Position numbers and translations under genes: made by a program | Notes under the pieces: generated by a model | Databases searched by the model: none | What the model was told of the DNA's origin: nothing | What the model saw: the letters and a program-made list of their open reading frames with translations, nothing else | In this document: positions 1 through 6,623 of the stretch, piece by piece | Numbering within the stretch: position 1 is the first letter of the stretch | How the letters are laid out: each line of letters starts with the position of its first letter | Assembly: GCA_018715175.1 (NCBI GenBank) | Contig: DVME01000111.1 | Location: forward strand, 1 to 53,027 | DNA: 53,027 nucleotides | Source: Candidatus Limiplasma stercoravium | GTDB taxonomy: Bacteria; Bacillota; Clostridia; Christensenellales; Aristaeellaceae | Direction: 5' to 3'

Positions 1-643
1 GCTCGCCGATGAGGACGGGGTTGTTTTTGGTGCGGCGGCTCATGATTTGCATGATGCGCTCGATTTCCATGCTGCGGCCGATGACAGGGTCGAGCTCGCC
101 ATCCTGGGCGGCCTTGGTCAAGTCGCGGCTGTAACGCTCCAGCGGATTGCCGCCGTTGTTTTCAGCGGTGTCGGAGCTGCCTGGCGCAGAATCGCTGTCG
201 GGCTGGTTGTTGGTCAAGTTTTCCTGTATCTTCTGCGCCAGAGCCTCGGTATCCACATCCATGCTGCGCAGAACGCTTACCGCCACACCTTCGCCTTCCT
301 TGAGAAGCGCAAGCCAGAAATGCTCCGTTCCCACAAACGTATGATTCAGGCGGCGGCTTTCCAGCACGCTGGCTTCCAGGATTTTTTTGCTGCGCGGCGT
401 CAGCTCCAGCATGCCTCCGCCTTGCCGGGTGCCTTCGCCCAGCACCGAGCGCACGCGCTCAAACACCGAATCGTAATTAACGCCTTCGGGCAATGCATCA
501 GAGATCATGGGGCCAGGCTCCTTGAGAAGGCCCAGCAGCAGGTGCTCCGTGCCCACATAGGGCTGACGCAGCTTGACGGCCGCCTGCTGCGCGGCGGCAA
601 CCGCGCGTTGCGCGCGTTGGGTGAAACGTCCAAAAATTGCCAT
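1..643 (-). CDS. clpC: ClpC, AAA+ ATPase unfoldase (N-terminal part, cut by window edge)
   Basis: HSP100 chaperone that unfolds substrates, including McsB-marked phosphoarginine proteins, for ClpP. Only about 214 N-terminal codons are in the window. The translation opens [15 protein letters not shown] and shows the double Clp-N repeat: [14 protein letters not shown] near residue 30 and [15 protein letters not shown] near residue 105. A linker follows, then the start of AAA domain 1 with [15 protein letters not shown] and [12 protein letters not shown] just before the Walker A, which lies beyond the edge. The start at 643 has an AGGAGG site that overlaps the mcsB stop codon, so the two are probably translated in coupling. 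Position as the last visible gene after ctsR-mcsA-mcsB is the classical Firmicutes order and predicts CtsR control. The gene is identified from direct translation of the minus strand and continues left of position 1. Confidence 0.96.
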   Translation of the reverse strand, partial: MAIFGRFTQRAQRAVAAAQQAAVKLRQPYVGTEHLLLGLLKEPGPMISDALPEGVNYDSVFERVRSVLGEGTRQGGGMLELTPRSKKILEASVLESRRLNHTFVGTEHFWLALLKEGEGVAVSVLRSMDVDTEALAQKIQENLTNNQPDSDSAPGSSDTAENNGGNPLERYSRDLTKAAQDGELDPVIGRSMEIERIMQIMSRRTKNNPVLIGE

Positions 644-652
644 AAAAACCTC

Positions 653-1648
653 CTAGGGGTTCGATTGTAGGGTCTTGCGAATGATCTCGCACCGCGCGCG
701 CTCCACGCTCATGCCGGGAGAAAGCTGCTGCGCGTAGCGCTTGGCGTGAGCGTCCTGCGCCATGGTGAGCAGTTCGTCAACGGCAGGCAGGCGGGCGTCC
801 ATCAGCCCCATGGCCGTGCCCAGCCGCAGATTGCTCCAATGCTGCATGAACTCCTTTTCGTCCATGCTGACCGCGTAGCGCAAGATGCCATAGGAACGCA
901 TAAGCGCATCGGTCAGCTCCGTTTCCTGCTTTTGTAGGCATTGGTCGCGCAGGCTGAGCTCCATGTCGATCAGCTGGCGGCCCACCGCCACCACCGCCTC
1001 GATAATTTCCTCCTCGGTACGGCCTAGGGTAACTTGGTTGCTGACCTGGTACAGATCGCCCAGCGCCTCGCTACCTTCGCCGTAGATGCCCCGCGTGGTC
1101 AAACCCAGCTTTGCCACGCTTTGGTTGACGTTGCCCATTTGCTTGAAGCGCGTGAGCATGGGCAGGTGCATCATCAGGGAGGCGCGCATGCCGGTGCCGG
1201 TGTTGGTGGGGCAGGAGGTCAGGTATCCCAGCTGGGGATCAAAGCTGAAAGCGCAGACCGCTTCCAACCGTTCTTCGGCGGCAAAGGCCTGCTGCGCCGC
1301 GTCCGAGAGCTCCAGCCCATCCACCATGGCCTGAATGCGCAGATGATCCTCCTCGTTGACCATCACGCTTACGCGCTTGTCGTTGCGAATCAGAGCCGCG
1401 CCCACGTCCGCGTGCATGAGCAGATCACGGCTAACCAGGTGGCATTCCATAAGCTTGAGGCATTCGACATTGGGCATCTCGCTGAGGCGGTACAGGTCGT
1501 ATGGCCCGCCGCTCAGCGCCTGATGCGCCCGCTGGATGCAGGCTTCGGCGTTGGCTGTGTCGTCGGCGGTGTGGAAGGGAAGGTCGTAGTAGTTTCGCGC
1601 CAGGCGCACCCGCCCGGACAGCACGACGCTTTTGGCGTTTTCCGTCAT
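653..1648 (-). CDS. mcsB: McsB protein-arginine kinase
   Basis: Phosphorylates arginine side chains on misfolded proteins and on CtsR, tagging them for ClpC-ClpP. The 331-residue product belongs to the phosphagen-kinase fold: SGRVRLARN near the N-terminus (nucleotide-binding arginines), NEEDHLRIQ in the middle, CPTNTGTGMRASLMMHLP (active-site Cys and following loop), and IYGEGSEALGDLYQVSNQ late in the domain. It starts about 20 residues later than the B. subtilis protein, as I remember that sequence, but keeps all core motifs. The ATG at 1648 overlaps the mcsA stop as ATGA, which supports this start and translational coupling. Its own stop overlaps the clpC ribosome-binding site. Identification is firm from motifs and operon position. 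Confidence 0.96.
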   Translation of the reverse strand: MTENAKSVVLSGRVRLARNYYDLPFHTADDTANAEACIQRAHQALSGGPYDLYRLSEMPNVECLKLMECHLVSRDLLMHADVGAALIRNDKRVSVMVNEEDHLRIQAMVDGLELSDAAQQAFAAEERLEAVCAFSFDPQLGYLTSCPTNTGTGMRASLMMHLPMLTRFKQMGNVNQSVAKLGLTTRGIYGEGSEALGDLYQVSNQVTLGRTEEEIIEAVVAVGRQLIDMELSLRDQCLQKQETELTDALMRSYGILRYAVSMDEKEFMQHWSNLRLGTAMGLMDARLPAVDELLTMAQDAHAKRYAQQLSPGMSVERARCEIIRKTLQSNP

Positions 1649-2154
1649 GGCTGCTTCGCCTCCCCGCCGGACGTGAGCGCCCGAAGCTCGTCACGGTATT
1701 TTGCCGCATCCTCGAAGTTTTCACTTGCCACGGCTTCCTCCATTTTTTGCCGAAGCTGCGCCAACTGCGCGTCAAGCGCATCTTTGGCCGAGGGCGTATA
1801 AGCGGCTGGCCTGCGGCCCGCGTGTTGGGTGCGGCCATGAATGCGTTGCAAAAGCGGCTTGAGCTGCTCGGAAAACGCCCGGTAGCATTGCGCGCAGCCA
1901 AGCTTTCCCGTGCGTTCAAAATCGCTATATCGAAAGCCGCAGGCTTCGCAGACGGGGGATTGCTCCTCGTTGGGTTGCGCCGAGCTCATCAATGTGAGAA
2001 TCGAGCTTAGGAAGCTTTGAATGTCTCCTTTAGCCAGCTGGTTTTCCATAGCTTTCATGCAATCGGGGCACAGATGCCGCGTGGTCATCTCGCCGCCTGC
2101 CGTAACGGTGATGGAGACGGTGGCTTGGTTTTTCTTACATTCCTCACAAAGCAT
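1645..2154 (-). CDS. mcsA: McsA, zinc-binding activator of McsB
   Basis: Zinc-finger partner that stimulates McsB arginine kinase activity in the heat-shock operon. The 169-residue protein starts MLCEECKKN and carries CxxC pairs in the order CEEC, CPDC (HLCPDCMK), CEAC and CAQC, a four-pair set expected to bind two zinc ions. The C-terminal 40 residues (LDAQLAQLRQKMEEAV...FEDAAKYRDEL) form a UVR-type helical hairpin like those in UvrB/UvrC and ClpC. Length fits the family. The gene begins about 20 bases after ctsR with a GGAGGGG-type site and overlaps mcsB by four bases. The signals are all as expected for an intact gene. Confidence 0.95.
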   Translation of the reverse strand: MLCEECKKNQATVSITVTAGGEMTTRHLCPDCMKAMENQLAKGDIQSFLSSILTLMSSAQPNEEQSPVCEACGFRYSDFERTGKLGCAQCYRAFSEQLKPLLQRIHGRTQHAGRRPAAYTPSAKDALDAQLAQLRQKMEEAVASENFEDAAKYRDELRALTSGGEAKQP

Positions 2155-2172
2155 AGCTGCCCCTCCTTTTCG

Positions 2173-2646
2173 CTATTGTGCGGAGGTTTTGCGCCCAACC
2201 TCCAATAGCAGGTTTTTGAGAATTTTGGCGCGCAGGGCGTCCTTGATATCCACCGGAAGCGGAAGGCTGAGCGCCTGCGGCGATAGCGCCGCTTGCATCA
2301 GGTTTGCCTCGCATTGGGTAATCAGTCCTCGCTCATGCAATTGCACAATGAGGTGAGACGCCGCTACCGCGTCGATGGCGTCGCCCACGCGCTGCTTTAG
2401 CATATACAACAGTTGCTCGCCCGTATCCTGCTCCATGCGGAAAATTCGGATGCAGCCGCCACCCCCGCGCCGGCTCTGAATGATGTAGCCATGATCGGGC
2501 GTAAAGCGCGTGGCGAGCACGTAGTTGATTTGCGACGGAGCGCAGTTGAAATACTCGGCCAGCTCGTTGCGTTTCAGCTCGACTTCATGCTCGTCCTGCG
2601 TGAGCATCGCCTTGATAAACTGTTCAATGGCATCGCTCAATCGCAT
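2173..2646 (-). CDS. ctsR: CtsR, transcriptional repressor of class III heat-shock genes
   Basis: DNA-binding repressor of clp genes that acts as a protein thermosensor. The 157-residue product begins MRLSDAIEQFIKAML; the winged helix-turn-helix contains SQINYVLATRF, and the basic glycine wing RRGGGGCIRI near residues 60-70 is the CtsR hallmark (thermosensing Gly-rich loop). The C-terminal half is the helical dimerisation and McsB-binding domain. The start at 2646 was chosen over a longer in-frame ATG at 2712 because a GGAGGG site sits just upstream and the protein then aligns with the family; the longer start would also lie within the promoter and operator. First gene of ctsR-mcsA-mcsB-clpC and predicted to repress itself through the operator at 2669-2685. 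Confidence 0.96.
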   Translation of the reverse strand: MRLSDAIEQFIKAMLTQDEHEVELKRNELAEYFNCAPSQINYVLATRFTPDHGYIIQSRRGGGGCIRIFRMEQDTGEQLLYMLKQRVGDAIDAVAASHLIVQLHERGLITQCEANLMQAALSPQALSLPLPVDIKDALRAKILKNLLLEVGRKTSAQ

Positions 2647-2668
2647 AATAACCCTCCTTCGCCAAAGA

Positions 2669-2685
2669 ATTGACCATCTTTGACC
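2669..2685 (-). promoter_or_regulatory. CtsR operator (direct heptad repeat)
   Basis: On the minus strand the bases read GGTCAAAGATGGTCAAT: two tandem GGTCAA(A/T) heptads separated by GAT. This matches the published CtsR box pattern (A/G)GTCAAA-NAN-(A/G)GTCAAA in all but the last base. It lies directly downstream of the -10 element, overlapping the expected start of transcription, so a bound repressor would block initiation. The match is seen directly; control by the adjacent ctsR product is inferred. Confidence 0.93.
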
Positions 2686-2690
2686 ATTGT

Positions 2691-2719
2691 ATTGTAACAC
2701 GTTGATCGACAAAATGCAA
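2691..2719 (-). promoter_or_regulatory. sigma-A type promoter of ctsR-mcsA-mcsB-clpC
   Basis: Minus-strand -35 TTGCAT (2714-2719), 17-bp spacer, -10 TACAAT (2691-2696). The CtsR operator covers the start-site region immediately downstream, and the ctsR ATG lies about 38 bases beyond the predicted start. Confidence 0.85.
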
Positions 2720-2739
2720 TGGAAGACGGCGCAAAATAC

Positions 2740-2763
2740 AAAAAAACGCCGGCAAAGGCCGGT
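2740..2763 (-). terminator. Rho-independent terminator after the CotH operon
   Basis: Minus-strand hairpin CCGGC-CTTT-GCCGG followed by C, G and a run of seven T. It sits 20 bases after the stop of the last gene of the operon (2784) and just upstream of the ctsR promoter, insulating the two units. Confidence 0.88.
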
Positions 2764-2783
2764 GCATGCGGGCGAGTAGGGGC

Positions 2784-3314
2784 TTAGTCCAGCGTGCTGT
2801 CTTCATTTGTCAGCAGGTACGCCACGTATTCTTCGGGCAAATCCATTTCCGCTGAAAAGGTCTTTATGAGGTCGTCATTGACGCTTTGGCGAATGATCAG
2901 GACTTGTTCCTCGCCGTTTGGCTCATCGCCGGGGCGCAAAAACAGCTTCAGAACGCGGCGGACATTGGCGCGGCGCATATCGGTATCCTCGGTGATTTGC
3001 ATATCCGCCCACAGGCAATGGGAGATGGCGCGGTAATAATCGAGGCGAACCGTTTCTTCCTCCACGCCAAATTCGCTGGCATAGTGCGCGAAATCCTCCT
3101 GCGGAATCTGACACAACAGGGGCAGGGCGGCGCTGAGGACGCGGGTTTCCAAGCTGTCGTAATCGTTGATGGGATCAAAGCAGCCCATCGCCACCATTTG
3201 CAGCACCTGGCAACCGAAACGGCCTTCCGCGCAAACCACTTCCTGCGATTCTGCCGCGGCGCCGCCCGAAAAAGCCATGAACAGCACCACAGCCCAAAGG
3301 ATTGCCCGTTTCAT
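2784..3314 (-). CDS. Small secreted protein, paralogue of the repeat-tail protein
   Basis: I do not recognise a named family. The 176-residue product has a signal peptide (MKRAILWAVVLFMAFSGG, Ala-rich cleavage region at AAAE). The mature part is mostly helical and acidic, with four cysteines. Its C-terminal 110 residues align by eye with the repeat-tail protein encoded at 4934-5794: shared landmarks are YAS..G...E.VR..YY, then VL.LFL, then IRQS/IRSS, then LP..(Y/F)V..(L/I)..NE/DEN. It lacks the Thr-Pro-Asp-Tyr tail. The ATG overlaps the stop of the CotH-like gene by four bases (ATGA), so it is translationally coupled, and a terminator follows 20 bases after its stop. The tight operon suggests it works outside the membrane with the CotH-family kinase, as substrate, chaperone or scaffold. 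That role is inference only. Confidence 0.85.
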   Translation of the reverse strand: MKRAILWAVVLFMAFSGGAAAESQEVVCAEGRFGCQVLQMVAMGCFDPINDYDSLETRVLSAALPLLCQIPQEDFAHYASEFGVEEETVRLDYYRAISHCLWADMQITEDTDMRRANVRRVLKLFLRPGDEPNGEEQVLIIRQSVNDDLIKTFSAEMDLPEEYVAYLLTNEDSTLD

Positions 3315-4879
3315 TCGCTCGCTTCCTCCTGCGTCAGTCCGGCGATTCTTTCGTCCATCTTTTTCAGTACCTCTGAGAAATAGAACCGAATGTCGTCAAT
3401 GCTATCCGCGTTTCCTTCGCCTTTGCCGCACTCGGGCCAGCGCACGCTATCTCGCCACAGCGGGCCTTGGATGGCGTCGAAAAGCGTCTGCGCGGCTTCC
3501 ATAAGCGTTTCCTCCTGGGCCACGCCTTGGCGCAGCTGAGCCCAGCGTTGGACGATGGCGCTAGCCACCTCCCCGTCGCCGCTGTTGACCAGCGCCTCAA
3601 ACACGCAATCCATCACCAGGCTTCCGACGCGAAATTCGGTGTAGTTGACCGCCGGGTCATCCAGGTATACGTCGCCCAGGGTATGGTTGAGATCCCAGGG
3701 AATTTTATAGAGGGTATAGCCGTCGGCGCCATAAACGCAGTTAAGATACTGGTTCTTAAAGTGACAGTCATGCGCCTGGGTCAGCATGGCCCACAAGCCA
3801 TAGTCGATGGCGTTTTCCAGGCTGAGGGCGCCCGGCACGTCCTCCAGGCGGCGAAAGTTGATGGCCTCAATGTACTGCGCAGCCATGGCCCAGACGGACA
3901 GGCCACTATCAAGCGGGCCAGAGACAAGCTCGAAGGCGCGGCAGACTTCGGTGTCTGCGCAGCTGAGCAGCTCGCTGGCGGTGGGGCGGTCGTTGGTGGC
4001 GATTTTGTAAAGGAAATCCGTACGCTTGTCGCCGCCCACCTGCTTGTTGTCCACGCGCTCCTGCAAACCGTACAGCCCCCAATAGGCTCCATTGAAGAGC
4101 ACTTCGCCATAAGCGATTCTTGAACTGGCAGCCCGGACGCCGCTGCGGTTCATCGCGTCCCACAGGGCGTAAGCCAACGGCTCCCGGATCTTGCTGGCAT
4201 CGGAGTACATGGGGTTGAGAATCCAGTCGTCATCGCTGCGCAAACCGCCCAAAGACACGTTGCGCTTGGAGCCGTCGGCGTTAACGGCCTGCACGCGGTA
4301 GCTTTTTTTGGGCATGAGCTTGCTGGTGTTGCCGCGCAGGTTGATAAGAATCGCCGTGCGCTCCACGGAAAGTTCACCGCCGGTAATGGCGTACACGCTC
4401 ATGACGCCGGGCTGATCCTCGCTGTCGGGCATTTCTCCGGTTTGCGTTTGCACCGTCAGGACAGGCAAGGGCGTAAAGATCACTTTGGAAGACCTGCACA
4501 CGCCGTCAAGCACCTCGTACACCGTCACGCCCACGGATTGTTCCAGCGCCTGGCGCTTGTCCACCTCGTCGTAGGCAAAGAGGTAACATTGGGCGTTCGG
4601 CTCGGTTTCCAGGGTGATCGCGCCGTCGTAGCCTTCGGTCTGAGCGCTTTGAGGAATAAAGTAGGTGTTGGAGGCTTCGTCAAAGGGCAGCCTTTCGCCT
4701 CCAAAGGTCAAGGTAACCGGGCCTTGCGCCTCTGGAAGCGTTTCGGCCTCCTCCTGGCTGATGCGCGTCAGATGCGAAAGGCCCTGAATCATGTCGCCGG
4801 AAGCGTAAAAAGAGGCGGCGGGCAGCCAAAACACACTTATCAGCACAATCGCCGCAAGGGTCAAACGCGCCGCCCTCAT
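3311..4879 (-). CDS. CotH-family secreted kinase-like protein
   Basis: CotH proteins are atypical, secreted or spore-coat protein kinases; B. subtilis CotH phosphorylates coat proteins CotB and CotG. This 522-residue protein has an N-terminal hydrophobic segment (about residues 8-26; signal peptide or anchor), then about 130 residues of probable beta structure, then the CotH domain from about residue 180. The landmarks are LRGNTSKLMPKKSYRVQ (including the ATP-site lysine region), DDDWILNPMYSDASKIREPLAY, GLYGLQERVDNK, a catalytic-loop-like HDCHFKNQYL around residue 370, and KIPWDLNHTLGD around residue 395, equivalent to the metal-binding DFG. All key polar residues appear present, so activity is plausible. 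AGGAGG lies seven bases before the ATG. It sits 54 bases after the repeat-tail gene and overlaps the next gene by four bases. Family assignment is confident; substrate is unknown. Confidence 0.88.
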   Translation of the reverse strand: MRAARLTLAAIVLISVFWLPAASFYASGDMIQGLSHLTRISQEEAETLPEAQGPVTLTFGGERLPFDEASNTYFIPQSAQTEGYDGAITLETEPNAQCYLFAYDEVDKRQALEQSVGVTVYEVLDGVCRSSKVIFTPLPVLTVQTQTGEMPDSEDQPGVMSVYAITGGELSVERTAILINLRGNTSKLMPKKSYRVQAVNADGSKRNVSLGGLRSDDDWILNPMYSDASKIREPLAYALWDAMNRSGVRAASSRIAYGEVLFNGAYWGLYGLQERVDNKQVGGDKRTDFLYKIATNDRPTASELLSCADTEVCRAFELVSGPLDSGLSVWAMAAQYIEAINFRRLEDVPGALSLENAIDYGLWAMLTQAHDCHFKNQYLNCVYGADGYTLYKIPWDLNHTLGDVYLDDPAVNYTEFRVGSLVMDCVFEALVNSGDGEVASAIVQRWAQLRQGVAQEETLMEAAQTLFDAIQGPLWRDSVRWPECGKGEGNADSIDDIRFYFSEVLKKMDERIAGLTQEEASE

Positions 4880-4933
4880 GCCTCGACCTCCTCATGCGTC
4901 AAGGCGGGAGGCCGCGCCTCCCGCCCGTGGGAA

Positions 4934-5794
4934 TCAAGTGTCCCGGTATCCGCGGTCGTAATCCGGGGTGTCATGATAGTCCGGGGTGTCATGATAGTCC
5001 GGCGTGTCCTGATAGTCCGGCGTGTCCTGATAGTCCGGCGTGTCCTGATGGGCAGGGGTATCATGGTAGTCCGGCGTGTCATAATAGTCCGGGGTATTGT
5101 AGTAGTCCGGCGTGTCCAGGTACGCGGGGGTATCCACGTAGTCGTCGGTATATCCGTAGCTCCATTGCCAGCCGGTACTCCGGGTCCAGTCGTCATCGTT
5201 TGTCCAATCGTCGTCATCCCAGTTTTCATCCATGACGATGAACTCCACAAAGGAGGTGGGCAGGTTGTAGCTTTGGGCAATGGTGTTGGCATAATCGCGG
5301 GTCATGCTGCTGCGGATGGCCTGCCGGGAGGTCACGGAAACCTCGTCCGTATCCTGGTCCAGGAATAGCGACAACACCACCTGAATGTTGCGGTATTGCT
5401 CCTGGGAGGCCGGGTTGATCATGATTTCAGCGCGAAGCGCGTTGGCCAGGCTTTTGTAGTAGGCGTTGCGCACCTGCTCCACGGCCAAACCCTTTTGGGA
5501 CGCGTATTGCGAAAGCTGGCGGGAGGTGATGGCCGAAAGCGTGGACAACGCAGGCGCGAGCTGCTGGGCCGAAGCGGTATCCGCCGGCTCGGTGGCATAT
5601 ACGCCGTTCATCACATCATCCAGTTGCTGTGTAACGGTGCTTTGGGCGACAGCGGTGGGCGCAGGCGTTGTAAGGCTCTGCCCAGTAATGGCGCTAAAAG
5701 CGTCCAGCGCGCTGGTGCCGGATTGGGCAAGGGCGGGGACGCACAGGCTCAGAGCCAGCATGATGGTGAGAATCCACAGGGTACGCTTCTTCAT
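4934..5794 (-). CDS. Secreted protein with Asp-Thr-Pro-Asp-Tyr hexapeptide repeat tail
   Basis: Unrecognised family. The 286-residue product (start at 5794 chosen over 5818 because AAGGAG lies nine bases upstream and the signal peptide MKKRTLWILTIMLALSLCV then begins properly) is predicted to be exported, with cleavage near ALAQ. Residues about 95-200 are a helical domain homologous to the protein at 2784-3314. An acidic Trp-rich linker (WDDDDWTNDDDW) leads into ten hexapeptides of the form x-D-T-P-D-Y ending at the C-terminus. The tail is extremely acidic and offers one Thr and usually one Tyr per unit. First gene of the operon with the CotH-like kinase. By analogy with CotB/CotG, whose repeats are phosphorylated by CotH, it is a candidate kinase substrate; this is inference. 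Confidence 0.87.
   Translation of the reverse strand: MKKRTLWILTIMLALSLCVPALAQSGTSALDAFSAITGQSLTTPAPTAVAQSTVTQQLDDVMNGVYATEPADTASAQQLAPALSTLSAITSRQLSQYASQKGLAVEQVRNAYYKSLANALRAEIMINPASQEQYRNIQVVLSLFLDQDTDEVSVTSRQAIRSSMTRDYANTIAQSYNLPTSFVEFIVMDENWDDDDWTNDDDWTRSTGWQWSYGYTDDYVDTPAYLDTPDYYNTPDYYDTPDYHDTPAHQDTPDYQDTPDYQDTPDYHDTPDYHDTPDYDRGYRDT
4958..5137 (-). repeat. Ten 18-bp in-frame tandem repeats
   Basis: Ten near-identical 18-bp units encode (V/L/Y/H/Q)-(D/N)-T-P-(D/A)-(Y/H). Several adjacent copies are identical at DNA level, suggesting recent expansion by slippage or recombination; the copy number is likely to vary between strains. Confidence 0.93.
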
Positions 5795-5842
5795 CTCGGT
5801 CAGCTCCTTTTTCGTCATTCAAAGGCGTTTTCCAACGATGGC

Positions 5843-5872
5843 AGTATACCCCATACACCCGAAAGCTGGGAA
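5843..5872 (-). promoter_or_regulatory. Possible promoter of the CotH operon
   Basis: Minus-strand TTCCCA (5867-5872), 18-bp spacer, TATACT (5843-5848), about 50 bases upstream of the repeat-tail gene. The -35 is weak and lies in the 3' arm region of a strong hairpin, so this is only a candidate; a sporulation sigma factor could use a different site. Confidence 0.4.
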
Positions 5873-5881
5873 GCTTTCGGG
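5858..5881. other. Perfect 10-bp stem-loop
   Basis: CCCGAAAGCT-GGGA-AGCTTTCGGG, a perfect inverted repeat between the nitroreductase 3' end and the CotH operon. There is no T run on either strand, so it is not a canonical intrinsic terminator, although it could end nitroreductase transcription weakly or be a protein-binding palindrome. Confidence 0.7.
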
Positions 5882-5907
5882 CGAATTTCTCACATGATTC
5901 TCACAAA

Positions 5908-6468
5908 TCACAGCACGTAGCTGATTTTGTCGGCCCCGATGGGATGCGCGTCCTTGCTTGCCGCTGGCACGCCCACGGACAGCGCCAGGCAGAAGTCATA
6001 CCCATCCGGGAAATGGAGCAGGCGGCGGAATTCGTCGCCTTCGGGCGAGGCAAAGGCATCCCTGGGCATGCCCAGTATCACGCTGCCAAGGCCCAATCCG
6101 CAGGCGGCCAAAGCCATGTTTTCTATGGCGATGCCCACGTCTGTCTGCGCATAGCGCCGTTCGCTCAGCGGCGGGCAGGAAATGAAAATGACCGTCGGCG
6201 CGTGATGGAACACATGAAACGCCGGCGAAGCAAAACGCTCGCGCATTTCGGGCGCGCAGGTTTTCAGCAGTTGCTTTTGGGTGGCGGCGTTGATGCGGTC
6301 GATAAGCGCTTGATCCTGCACGGCGGTAAAGTGCCAGGGCTGCGAGTTGACGGCGCTGGGGGCGTAAAGCCCTGCTTGCAAAAGGGTGTCCAGCTGTTCC
6401 CGGGTAATCTGCTCGTCCTTGTAGGAACGAATGCTTCGCCGTTGAGCAATGGCGTCCAACACGTTCAT
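5908..6468 (-). CDS. Nitroreductase-family flavoprotein
   Basis: FMN-dependent oxidoreductase of the nitroreductase superfamily (186 residues). Visible signatures are AIAQRRSIRSYKDEQI at the N-terminus (FMN phosphate-binding Arg residues), LLQAGLYAPSAVNSQPWHF (FMN-binding SAxNxQPW motif), and the late LAACGLGLGSVILGMPR segment that closes the flavin site. The true substrate cannot be read from sequence; members reduce nitro-aromatics, quinones or flavins. The start at 6468 was chosen because AAGGAG lies directly upstream and a strong promoter ends about 23 bases before it. The longer upstream reading frame would run through the promoter. It is transcribed divergently from the radical SAM operon and is probably monocistronic. 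Confidence 0.93.
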   Translation of the reverse strand: MNVLDAIAQRRSIRSYKDEQITREQLDTLLQAGLYAPSAVNSQPWHFTAVQDQALIDRINAATQKQLLKTCAPEMRERFASPAFHVFHHAPTVIFISCPPLSERRYAQTDVGIAIENMALAACGLGLGSVILGMPRDAFASPEGDEFRRLLHFPDGYDFCLALSVGVPAASKDAHPIGADKISYVL

Positions 6469-6490
6469 GGTCGCATCTCCTTTTTTCTTC

Positions 6491-6519
6491 ATCATAGCAC
6501 GCGCAACCATCATTGTCAA
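6491..6519 (-). promoter_or_regulatory. Strong sigma-A promoter of the nitroreductase gene
   Basis: Minus-strand consensus TTGACA (6514-6519), 17-bp spacer, TATGAT (6491-6496). The predicted 5' leader before the ATG is only about 16 bases. Confidence 0.88.
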
Positions 6520-6549
6520 AACCATAAGCGCCGTTTTTTTCATCACGGC

Positions 6550-6578
6550 TTGCATGCCAACCGCCCCCGTGATATGAT
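6550..6578 (+). promoter_or_regulatory. Promoter of the radical SAM / RNase G operon
   Basis: TTGCAT (6550-6555), 17-bp spacer, TATGAT (6573-6578), about 45 bases before the ATG at 6624, which has an AAGGAGG site. It is divergent from the nitroreductase promoter, with about 30 bases between the two -35 elements. Confidence 0.8.
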
Positions 6579-6623
6579 ATTTATGTATGCGCTCATATTG
6601 GGCGCGACGGACAAGGAGGCACC

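Noticed and set aside
4958-5137. Tandem 18-bp repeats considered as a CRISPR array
   Set aside because: Units are contiguous without spacers, in frame in a coding sequence, and encode a regular hexapeptide.
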